DNA of 64,000 nt from the NCBI GenBank assembly GCA_029783825.1, contig JAREIK010001332.1:2466314-2530313 (forward strand). Direction: 5' to 3'. Each line of letters starts with the position of its first letter. The stretch's first letter is position 1. The notes under the pieces are model-generated. The model did not search any database, was not told the DNA's origin, and saw only the letters and a list, made by a program, of their open reading frames with translations. The DNA comes from Sapria himalayana. Lineage: Eukaryota; Streptophyta; Magnoliopsida; Malpighiales; Rafflesiaceae. The position numbers and the translations under genes were made by a program. Positions 14,354 through 25,200 of the stretch are shown here, piece after piece.

Positions 14354-15340
14354 ACTCTATATGTTCTGACATGAAAATCTTAAAAGATAAGAAAAATATG
14401 ATCATTCATTTTTAGTGTATATGCTCATATTTTACTAGATTGATGATCAAAGAATATGACAAAATAATGGGATCCACTGAATGTTCTACTCTACATAAAA
14501 TATCAATTAATATAAAAAATATTAATGATATTCAATCTCTTTGAGGGTGGACATGAGTGAAAAGATGCTCTATAGATTTTTTCAATTATGTAATCTATAC
14601 ATTCATCAAGAGAAGATTCCAAGTCGAATGATAAGATATTTTTTTTCGCTAAAAGTTAATGTCTTATCTTACTTACATGACCAAGTCACTTGTACCAAAG
14701 ACTAATATTTTTCTTTTAATGAACAATATTTACCTAATCTCCAAACACTCTTGCCGGAGTGGCATATAACATACTCTCATTCATACACCTTGCAATGACT
14801 AATGCACTCTAAACCATTTTCCACTGACCATCACCAAAATGAGTGACATATCCCATGTCATCTAGCATGCCAACAAATATTAAGTTCATTTAAATAATTG
14901 ATATGTACAAGACATCTCTATGCATCAGTTGATATCCTATTTGTATCTACAGACAAATGTCTTCCTTACCTAAAATCTATGATGTCCCACTATTATAAAT
15001 CTTTACTATGTCATAATCACTATGTGTGTACGAAGTAAATAAGTCAATGTATGAGATAATATGAAATAACAGTCCTAAGTCAATAAGCCAATAATCCTTT
15101 TTATATACTATATTAGCAAAATTATCATTGCTAACTAGTATCAAGTCACCTCCTGAGATAATGTTGGCTTTTCTCTTGAGTTTATCTTCTATTGTGCAAT
15201 ATTATTGTAGTCTTTTACAAGAATAGTATTCTTTTCTCATGTGTCCCAGTTGTTATAGTTGTAATACTTGACTATTTTTATGCATAGCGACTTGCCTCTA
15301 GAATAATGAGTTCTTCCATCAAGATGTGTGTTCCTCATGG
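14354..15340 (-). pseudogene. Ty1/copia gag zinc knuckle, protease, pre-integrase and integrase start, degenerate (right half of split element)
   Basis: The minus strand, read from about 15340 downward, gives a CCHC-like tract near 15270-15190 and DYWLIDLG, a mutated DSG protease site. These are followed by LMHRDVLYISII.MNLIFVGMLDD, GYVTHFGDGQWKMV and LWYK.LGHVSK (the GAG_pre-integrase domain). The integrase start follows, with DDxSSKI and AYTLKMNDHIF, then FHVR at about 14360. This is the Tork-type copia order and continues logically into the integrase half at 2262-1331. Many stops and frameshifts make it non-functional. The product would have been the gag-pol polyprotein of a retrotransposon. 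Confidence 0.78.
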
Positions 15341-15939
15341 TACTCCTATCATATATCTCATAAATAAGAATATTATGAGATCTTCCCTTCTCATAAATAA
15401 GAATATTTTTATGCATAAAACTTGACTATTTTGGTTTATAATACTAGATACCTAGATATCTAAAATCTAGACAAATACATAAATCTAGAATTTTGGGGTA
15501 GATGCTTTAGATCTCTTTTTGTATTATTCTTTAGGTGATAGTATTGGTCTATTAGATTTATGACTTGGAATCAATGGTGTAGCTACATTACGATTGCTAA
15601 ACCGAAGTGAAGATTTTATCTATACATTTTTGAATCTTCAAACATTGTCTAAGGTCTAATTCCTCGTTGCACTAAATTATACATACAAACAAAGCAAATG
15701 TAGTACCCACAATACAAAAATATATTATACAAGCTGGATAATTAAAATAATAATTTTATAAAATATATGAATTTTAAACCAAAAAAATATATACTACATA
15801 ATTTAAGTAAACAAAATAAAATTATACAATATATATTGCTATAAATAAACAATAAAACAAAAAATAACATCAGCATAAAATGATTGACTCCAAAATAAAA
15901 ATATATACTCCAAAACTAAAATTAAAACTAATATGTAGC
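15341..15939. other. AT-rich interval, no gene seen
   Basis: This interval is AT-rich with short local repeats such as the 'ataagaatatt' motif at 15364 and 15399. The first part may be decayed gag sequence of the adjacent copia element, but I see no convincing peptide. It ends at the left terminus of the hAT transposon. Confidence 0.5.
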
Positions 15940-17582
15940 CAATGTTTTCAGGACCGGACCGAATCGGATGGTTCGACCGGTCCGACCGTCGACCGGTCCA
16001 TGTTTCGGTTCGGTTCGAAGGATTAAACTGGAATGCAATTGACCCATACTTGAACCATGTGAACTGGCGGTTCAACCGGTGAACCGGTTGAACCGGCCAG
16101 TTTTTGCAGAACCGGCCGGTTCAATAATATTATTTAAAAAAAAAAATTAAATTCAAAACGACGTCATTTTGAATGGATTTTTTTACCGTATGCGCCCGAC
16201 GGTCCCTTCTCTAAGTTCTCTCTCCTTACCGTCGCAACTTCTTTTGAGATTCAGTTGAAGGTATCTTTGATTTTTGATTTGCAATCTCATCTCTCAAGTA
16301 GTTTGTACACATTGAATGGATTTTTTTTCTTCCTCCAGATTGTAATTTAGAGTTTCCTTTTTTTTTCATTTTTGTTTGTTTGTTTATGAGAATTAGAGTA
16401 TTTTTTTTTTCCTGGAGAAATCGGACATTCAGATCTAAACGTCTAAACTTAAAAAAAAAAATTTCTTAGACTCTTAGTTCATTCACACTCATTGTTTCAC
16501 AAGGATGAAGAAGACGGGTCATTTATCACCATTTTTGTTGACTTGTTGCTAAGAACAAAGAGAGACAGATACTTACTCTGGTTTCTTCCCCTTCAACATT
16601 CAATCCACAATTCAGCAGGAAACCCATCTTGCATCAAACCTCCACAAATTGATAATATTTCCTTTCATTCCATAATCTGCAGAAACCCCTTTTGCAAATC
16701 AATGAAATCATCTTGAAATTTCCGTTGGAGAGACAACATGATGCTGGGAGGTGGCCGGATGATGCAAGTGGAAATGTGTGGGGTTATTTGTTTTATTCAA
16801 TCTCCTTATCTCCATTCTTATCTCTTTCTCCGAGCTATCTGATACTTACAAATTATAATAATTCATATGGTGGGCGTTGTATAATCAATCATATAGTAGA
16901 TTTTTTATTCATCTATTGATGCCCATGTCCACGTTTTCTCTCTTGGCCATAGTTTGTTAATTAATTTTTTTTTCTTCTAAAACCATATTGTGAAGTGAAT
17001 GATGTTTAGGTAGTTAAATGTTTTTTGTTTCTTTTCTTTTGTTCATTGCCCTTATAGAAATGCAAATTGGAGTATATTTCTTGTAGCTAAATTTCTTGAT
17101 TGGGTTTTTATAATTTGAAGCATGGATGGATTTGTTACTCTAGCCTATGTGTATTGCAATTTCTAATAATCTAGTATATGCTCAATTGGAAGATTCAATA
17201 GTTTTTCTGCAACTTCTAATTTTATGTCTGTACCATGTAGATTTTTCAAGTCATTCCCATTGCCGACTCTAATTCAGAAGAATATCCCATATTTCTTTAC
17301 ATTTTTTGAGAGTTGTTTCTTTGTATTGAAAAACAAGGGGAATCAGGAAATCTAAGATAACAAGTTTTGGTCCCTTTTTGGCTTTTTCTTTTTCTTTTTT
17401 ATTTTTGAATAATGATGTTAGCATGGAAAAAAATAAATTATAAGAACTAAGAACAACTTTTAAATAACAACAAATTAATGTTATCTATTTATGTTTTCAA
17501 AAACTATTATTGAGAACAATATAAAAAAATCAAAATTTTTATTGATGGTATTCTTTTTTTTCGTTTTTTTACATTGAAAGAA

Positions 17583-20238
17583 ATGGAATCAAACTTCACT
17601 CCCCAGTCCTCTGGTCAAGATTCAACTGCAAACTCACAATCAAGTAGAAGTAAGACCGACCCTGCATTGGAACATGTTTCTGAAGAAACATATGCAAATG
17701 GAAGGAAAGCCTTGATGTGTTTGTATTGCAAAAAAGTTGCAAAAGGTGGGGGAATACATAGAATGAAAAAACATCTTGCTGAAGTGAAAGGGGACATTGG
17801 ACCCTGCAAATCCGTTCCTCCTGATGTTAGATTTCGAATGGAAAATTCTTTACAAGAGCTTGTGAGATCCAAGCAAGGGGCACAAAAAGCTTATGAAGGT
17901 GAGAATCCATATGGTCCTATGTATCACAATTTGAGGGAGATATACCAAGAGCTGAAGATGAGGTTCAACAAATAAAAAATTCTACAATAGTAGCAACAAG
18001 TAGTGGGAAAAGGAAAAAGTCAACAGTAGATAAATATTTTGCACCAAGAACTAGTCAAGGAGCTCAACCTTCTATTAAGAGTGTATTAGCTGGGAAAAAA
18101 GCTATTTGGAGAGCTGATATGGCAGTTGGAAGATTCTTTTATGATGCATGCATTCCGATTAATGTTGTGAATTCTTTCTACTTCAAGCCAATGTTAGATG
18201 CTATAGCTGCAATTGGTCCTGGATATAAGGGTCCCAGTTACCATCAATTACGGGTTAATCTTTTGAAGGATGCTAAGAAGGAAGTTCAATTGCTTGTGAA
18301 CTCTTATCGTGAAATTTGGACAAGAGTTGGATGTACAATAATGGGTGATGGTTGGACAGACAACAGACAAAGAACACTTATTAACTTCCTTGTTTATTGT
18401 CCTCGAGGGATCTCATTTGTGAAATCTGTTGATGCTTCTGATATTGTGAAGGATTCTACTAATTTGTTTCATTTATTTGATGAGATACTTGAGTGGGTGG
18501 GTCCAAGCAACATAGTTCACATGGTCACTGATAATGTAGCAAATTATGTTGTTGCGGGGAGATTAATTTCTCAAAAGTACAAACATATTAATTGGTCACC
18601 TTGCGCAGCTCATTGTCTTAATTTGATATTTAAGGATATATGTAAGTTAGACCATATGGCTGAACTTACAAGACGTGCATCAAAGGTGACAATCTTTGTG
18701 TATAATCATATTGCTTTGTTGAGTTGGTTGAGAAAAAGAGAAGGATGGACAGAGATTCTTCAACTTGGTGCAACTCGCTTTGCTACCACATTTATTGCAC
18801 TTAAGAGTCTTCATGATCACAAACACGACTTGCAAGCTTTGGTTACTAAGTTTTTTGTGGACTCTAGATATTCAAGGGATAATAAAAATAAAGTTGCAGT
18901 TTCTGTCATATTAGATAACAAGTTTTGGAATGATTGTTTCATAGTTGTGAATCTTATTACTCCCCTTGTACGCTTATTACGTATTGTTGATTGTGATGAG
19001 AGACCTTCGATGGGATATGTGTATGAAGGCATGTATAGAGCTCGTTTGGGGATTAAGAAACTATTTAAAGATAACAAAAGACTATATAAGCCTTATACAC
19101 AAATCATAAAGCAACGTTGGGATCAACAATTGCGAAAAAATATTCATGCAGCAGCTTATTGGTTGAATCCATGTTTCCAATATGATCATGAAAATTTTTG
19201 TCATAAGCCATCAATTATTGGAGCTGTCATGGATGTTATTGACCAGAAACTTGGAAAAGGCAAGCATCAGGCAATGCATGAATTGAGGTTGTTCCGTGAT
19301 CGATTAGAAAGTTTTGGAAGAGAACTTGCTTGTTCTTCACGTGAATTACTTCAACCAGGTAATAAAAAGTCTAAAAGATTATCAATTTATCATAGTGTGT
19401 TTTCGTTAATTACCATTTAATATTTAATAGTATATTAGTATTCTTTGACTCTTAAGTTTAAAATGAAAATGATCATATTTATAAACTTTTTAATGGTTTT
19501 TTTTTATTTTAATGTGAAATGATAACTAGATGAATGGTGGAGGCTGCAAGGGTATAGTGCACCGTATTTGCAGAAGTTAGCAATTCAAATATTGAGTCAG
19601 ACTACCTCATCTTCTGGATGTGAAAGAAATTGGACTGTTTTTGAACGAATACATACTAAAAAGAGGAATAGATTAGAACATCAAAGGCTCAATGATCTTG
19701 TATATGTTCATTACAATTTGCGGCTCAAAAATAGGTATTGACATCAAACACTTCTTTAGTTGTTTTGAATTTTATTTTTTTTAATATAAATGTTTGCATT
19801 GATAAGTATGAATACATTTATATTTTTCTTTTTTAGATTATACAACAAAAAAAGAAATTATGATCCCATTGATTATGAATGCATTGATGAGACCGAATTT
19901 TGGATAAGTGATGAGAATGAGACGGGAGAGCTTGATTTTGAAGAATTAGAGAATCTTTTATATGAAGAAGAATCAATGCTGATACATGAAGTCGAAAGTT
20001 CAAGTTTGGCTACTCACATTGGTTAGTAAAATACTAGAATGTGGATTTATAAAATTTAAATAATTGGCAATTACTATTTTTTCTTCAAAAGTAATTTCTT
20101 ATTGATACGTGCTTGACATTATTTTTTGTAGATAAGGAGGATGCCAATGACACGACTGTAGATGGGATTGATGTGCAGGATTTTGGTTTTCCATACAATC
20201 AAGTTGAACATCAATATCCAGAGTTTCAAAATGAATGA
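17583..20238 (+). CDS. hAT transposase (BED zinc finger, DUF659, hAT dimerisation domain), 5 exons, 737 aa
   Basis: The proposed exons are 17583-17898, 17958-19358, 19530-19734, 19837-20021 and 20132-20238. They have GT..AG borders, join in frame, total 2214 nt and contain no premature stop. The protein would bind the terminal repeats and catalyse cut-and-paste transposition in the nucleus. Visible parts are an N-terminal BED-type finger (CLYC....H....H) and a DUF659/RNase-H-like region with GDGWTD and VTDN as the likely first and second catalytic Asp. A C..H motif follows in SPCAAHCLNL, then the C-terminal dimerisation region SSSGCERNWTVFERIHTKKR with the catalytic Glu, and an acidic tail. 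The start at 17583 is the first ATG in the frame and sits just after a pyrimidine-rich AG site. Intron 1 would be only 59 nt (17899-17957). The alternative is a frameshift, but the exact frame match favours splicing. Function is assigned by family. Activity is not shown. Confidence 0.82.
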
Positions 20239-20373
20239 ACATGTTTTTTGCTAATATGAACTTGAAGTCATGTATTTTGAATACCTATTTAAGCATTGTG
20301 CTTGACATTTGTGAGATGGATAATGTGTTAATGACTTTTTTATAATTTGGTCATTGTTAATTCATTTGGTCAT

Positions 20374-20400
20374 TATGCATACACACACACACACACACAC
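20374..20400. repeat. (AC)n microsatellite
   Basis: A short (CA)n run lies between the transposase stop and the right end of the hAT element. Confidence 0.85.
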
Positions 20401-20644
20401 TTATATTTTGTTTAAAATTTTATATGTGATAGCTACTATATGTATAAAATTTTATGAAAAGGTTCACAAATAGAAGAAATGCTGTCAAAATTTATATAAA
20501 AGTAATTTATTTATTTATTATAATATATAAAACATATATTTATGACATCACCGGTTCGACCACGGTTCGACCACCGGTCCAACCAGTGAACCGTGAACCA
20601 GTAACTTTTCTGATTCAGCCACCGGTTCGGTTCTGAAAACATTG

Positions 20645-21607
20645 ATCAAAACCCCAATAATATTATTTGTTAAATCAAGATTTGCTTATTGAAAATTAAA
20701 TATGTTTTTATTATGTCAAGATTTTGATTTTTTACTTTTTTTATGGCGCAGTCTTCTATTTTAAAAAATGAGAAAATTTAATCTAGTCCAACAATTCATG
20801 CATGCAATGAATTTTGAACATAAAGAGACACAATTATTTTAAATTATATCTAAATACTAATAATTTTTTTTTTCTTAAATTATTAAAAAAAATGATTATA
20901 TTAAGTGATATTATAATGCAACATCCAATAATATTTCTAGTAATATAATTAATTTATTAAATTATGAAATAAATCTAAAATAAATAAATTTCATAGTTTC
21001 TAGTAATATTTTTAGTAAAATAAATTAAATCATTCAAGAGATTCGCATTATTTACTCATTACATAATTATAAAAAAAATATTTTGAAACCTAAAATTAAG
21101 TAAGCTACTATTCAATTCTGGTTGTTCCAAAATAACTGATAAAAATTGAATGAAAAACAGTTAATGGTCACGATATTGAAATTTAAATACATTTATTGAA
21201 AGGCGGAAACGAAAGAAAAAATGGACGGGAAGCTCATGCAAATTCGCATTATTACGGGATAAAAAAAGAACCCTACTGTAGAGCTGCGGAAGACTTATTC
21301 TTGAATAATCAATCAATCTGCTCCGTCAAATCGTACATCCGACGGGCTGGATCTTCTCTTTTCTCTTTCTCATTCCGTCCAGTTGTAGTTCTTTCTACTG
21401 CACTTGGGGAAGAAATGCTAGAAGTCACGAATGGTGTTACCACCACTGCCGCTCCCGACGCATTAAAATCCCGCTGCGTCCGACGCAATAAAATCTCACC
21501 CACTGTTTGCTTTTCTCTCTTATGTTTCTTGACTTAAGAATGGACCATTGGTATTGATCTACGAAGGTCACTTCCTGTTTGACCTCAAAGAACGCAACTC
21601 AGTTTTC
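20645..21607. other. Upstream region of the Pumilio gene
   Basis: The first part is AT-rich (20645-21190). The part from 21190 is more balanced and includes pyrimidine-rich stretches and the motif 'ggtcacttcctgtttgacctc'. A 113-codon open stretch at 21196-21537 has no recognisable domain and an opposing open frame, so I read it as promoter DNA, not a gene. Confidence 0.5.
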
Positions 21608-21620
21608 TTTATATAAAATA
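21608..21620 (+). promoter_or_regulatory. Candidate TATA box of the Pumilio gene
   Basis: TTTATATAAAATA lies about 95 bp before the first in-frame ATG (21713). A transcription start near 21640 would leave a short leader, consistent with use of that ATG. No other core element is evident. Confidence 0.45.
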
Positions 21621-21712
21621 ATAGCTAGGATTGACGATTGAGCACAAATTCGAAATCTTTGAGCTAATTTTCAGTGATCACAAGCATACTATCTGATTTT
21701 TCAACACAATCG

Positions 21713-22261
21713 ATGCTTAACAAGGAAGATTTGGCGAGTTTTGTGAGAGAAAAAAGGCTACAGCAAGAGACGGCAAGCATTGGAGAGAACCAAATCAATA
21801 TTTACCGAAGTGGGTCTGCCCCACCCACCATAGAAGGTTCTCTAAGCTCCATAGAAGGATTGTTTGACTTGGACGGGTTACCTGGTATTGGAAATGGGCA
21901 CATGGGTGCTGGTTTGAATGAAGAAGAGATAAGATCTAATCCATGTTATGTTAATTATTACTACAATAATGTGAACTTGAATCCAAGATTGCCACCTCCA
22001 TTGTTATCGAGAGAGGATTGGAGAGTTTCACAGAAATTGCGTGGTAGTAGTGTAGTTAGTTCTGTGGTCGGTGATAGAAGGAAGGGGAGTAGAGGTGGTG
22101 TTAATGATAGAAAAGAGTCTAGTTTTATAGTTCAGACATCATTTGGAGGAAATGAAGATAACCATGGCAATGGTGGAGTGGATTGGGGAGGAGATGGGTT
22201 GATTGGATTGACAGGGTTAGGTCGAGGAAGCAGGAAAAAGAGTATCGCGGAGATATTTCAG
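21713..22261 (+). CDS. PUM: Pumilio exon 1 (aa 1-183)
   Basis: This exon encodes the N-terminal low-complexity region with LASFVREKR and [11 protein letters not shown], ending in SIAEIFQ. The donor GT is at 22262 (phase 0). The 103-nt intron 1 ends in GCAG at 22361-22364. Confidence 0.88.
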
Positions 22262-25200
22262 GTTAAAACTTGGATCCTAATGTGCACTCATGTTTTATTT
22301 TGGTAGCATGTTTATATGCATCTTGTATCATGTTTGTATTCTCAAAAGATAGGTTACAATGCAGGATGATATTGATCAAGCAAAAACTGTATCAAGAAAT
22401 GGTTCTCATCCACCTAGCTGCAATGCTTTCAATGGGGAAATCCGTCAAGATATGACATCAATCGATGCTCTGCTATCTGCTGCAAATAAACAGCTTGTAC
22501 ACGAGGTTCCGGAGAAGCTTGTTCGATCATCTTCCCATTCACGTGCCTCTGCCATTGGGGCATCCTTATCAAGAAGCACAACTCCCGACCCTCACCATGT
22601 GCCAAGAGTTGCTAGTCCTCACATTCCACCTATTGGAGTAGGGAGGAACAATTCTATGAGTAATAAAAGAGATTCGATGAGCTTAAACTCTTTTAGTTGT
22701 GTTTCTTCAAGCTCGAGCAATTCTTCAGAGATGATGATATCTGCTTTATCGAGTCTGAATCTTTCGCAGAGCAGCATGGTTGAAGGAGAGAATAATCTAC
22801 GATTACAAACTCAGAACCATATCAATGATTCGTGTAATTTATTCAATCTCCAAAGCAACCCAGGTAGTCTCCACCATCAATCATATTTAACCAACTCCAC
22901 ATCTTCTCCATCCCTAAGTAATCACCATCATATGACTTCTTTTCTTAACTATGATTTAGCTGAGCATGCTGTGAATCCTTCATCTCAAAGACCATTGTCC
23001 ATGGCAACGAGCTTAGATTATCCAAATCTAAATAGAATCGGCAATCAAACTGCAATGCAGAATCTCCTCGTTGATCCACCGTATCTTCAACATGCTAGAT
23101 CAAATAACTGTTCTTCTTCCATGACTATGGATTATGCTGGAAATTCGTATGTGGATCTGCTTCAAAAGGCTTATGTTGATGCATTGGTTTCTGCCCAAAA
23201 AGCACAGTTTGGTGCTCCTTACATTGGCAAATCCAGTGGTTTGAATTATGGGTATTATGGGAATTCAGCACTCGAGTTTGGTTTGCCATGTTCTAACAGT
23301 ACTCTAGCTGCCCCTGTTTTTATAAACTCTCCAGCTGCTTCGAGGAATTCTATCAGGAACAATGACTACTACATGCGATTTTCTTCTGGGATGCGAAACC
23401 TACCTGGAGGCAGCATGGGATCATGGCAGTCTGAATGTGGATATAATATGCCAGACCATTTCTCTTCTTCTTTACTAGACGAATTCAAAAGCAATAAAAC
23501 AAAATGTTTTGAACTTGCAGAAATTTTTGGCCATGTCGTTGAGTTTAGGTATGCACTTTCTGTTTACTCTCCACTCAACAATTTTTTTTTTTGCTGTGAT
23601 GGTGCTGATTAGTTATACTATGTGGAGCAGTTCTGATCAGTATGGGAGTCGCTACATACAGCAAAAACTCGAGATGGCCACCACTGAAGAGAAAAATATG
23701 GTTTTTAGTGAAATTATGCCTCACGGATTGTCATTAATGACTGATGTGTTTGGTAATTATGTTATCCAAAAGGTAATTTCTTCCTCAGAATTAGCTTGAT
23801 TTTGTCCGAGAACCGATTGATTGGTTAAGATGGGTTTCATTTCTAATTCTTGTTCTTGGTTGAGATTCAAGTTAATGATTATTTGTGAATTTTTCTGTCT
23901 TCAGTTTTTTGAGCATGGATCTGCATCTCAAGTTAGAGAACTGGCTAATCAGCTTTCAGGCCATGTTCTCACTCTGAGCCTTCAAATGTATGGCTGTCGA
24001 GTCATCCAAAAGGTATGCTTTTTCTTTTGCTTTCTTTCAATGATTAATATCTTATTTTTGCAATAGGCCAAGTGTTGTTGTGCCTTATTTGTGCACGAGT
24101 CATTTGGGTCATGCTAAGCACATTGAGTTTAGTTTCATGCGATGGTCCACGACACTTGGCTAATTTTTGAAAAAAAAAAAAAAAGGTAAGACCCAGTGCA
24201 CAAGGTTCTCTTAGTGTGAGGCTTTGAAAGGCTAATATTTCGACAGACTTTCTCTCAAAAATCAGCCACTTCATTTGATTAGTCTTGAACGTGAGAATTT
24301 TTTCATCACTCAAAGAATCTGCCTCTTTGCTAAGTTAACGAAATTTTGTCCTACAATTTTTTTTTTTAATTTTTTAAATTATATTTAGAAATCATTCGCA
24401 GAATTTATAACGATTTTTGACGAATAGTTCTTCATTATTTCTCAAGTTTAACCTTTTTCTCATAAACAATGCAAACCTAAAATATTTAGTTTGTTTTTTG
24501 TGTAAAAGATATATGGGTTTTGCCTCGTAATGCATGGCTCTGTAATCAGGCATTGGAAGTGGTTGAGCTGGATCAACAAACTAAAATGGCTACTGAACTT
24601 GAAGGCCACATAATGCGTTGCGTACGTGATCAGAATGGGAATCATGTCATCCAAAAATGTATTGAGTGCATACCCGATGATGCCATAGAATTTATTATTT
24701 CAACTTTTTATGATCAAGTCGTCTCATTATCTTCTCATCCATATGGTTGTCGTGTTATCCAGGTTCTCCCTTACATCTCATACGCATGCACATTTAATGA
24801 TTGTACAATAATTTGTTTGTTTCCATGTATTGATTCAGGTCGAAGAGGTGGGCTATAGGCAATGTAGTTTATTTGTGATGTCTTGAGATTGAATCCTACT
24901 TTTGCACATAGATTTTGCTTGTCATTGCTATCTTATTAGTTTAATTTTTTTTTATGATTAACTTTTTATAATTTTTTTTTTTTTAAAAGTTTGTTTTATT
25001 ATTAATGACTATCTTTTTTGGTGGAGGAATATCATTTTTTCAACCTACATCTACTCGTAGTCCTCTTACACCCATCTAACCTTAAACCTACTAGCTAGCA
25101 TATAGAAATTTAAAATTTTTCTCAAATAAGTATTTATTTATTTCAACTTTTTATAATTATTATTGTTAAAGCTCATGCTAAAAAATAGAATAAACTCAAT

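Larger units (their letters stand above)
15940..20644 (+). mobile_element. Complete hAT-superfamily DNA transposon (4.7 kb), probably autonomous
   Basis: The left end CAATGTTTTCAGGACCGG (15940) and the reverse complement of the right end, CAATGTTTTCAGAACCGA (ending 20644), form terminal inverted repeats of roughly 18-25 bp. Both ends carry dense clusters of ACCGGTTCGA-type motifs (15955-16125 and 20550-20635), typical subterminal transposase-binding repeats. A complete five-exon transposase lies between them. I could not find a clean 8-bp target duplication: flanks tatgtagc and atcaaaac do not match, so the exact boundary may differ by 1-3 bp or the duplication has decayed. A likely 5' leader (16145-16260) with a donor site at 16261 suggests a 5'-UTR intron to about 17580. 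That is inference from splice signals only. Confidence 0.8.

Noticed and set aside
16492..16919. Two small plus-strand open frames upstream of the transposase
   Set aside because: No domain. They fall in the inferred 5'-UTR intron of the hAT element.
21196..21537. 113-codon open frame upstream of the Pumilio gene
   Set aside because: No recognisable motif and an opposing open frame on the other strand. It lies upstream of the candidate TATA box.
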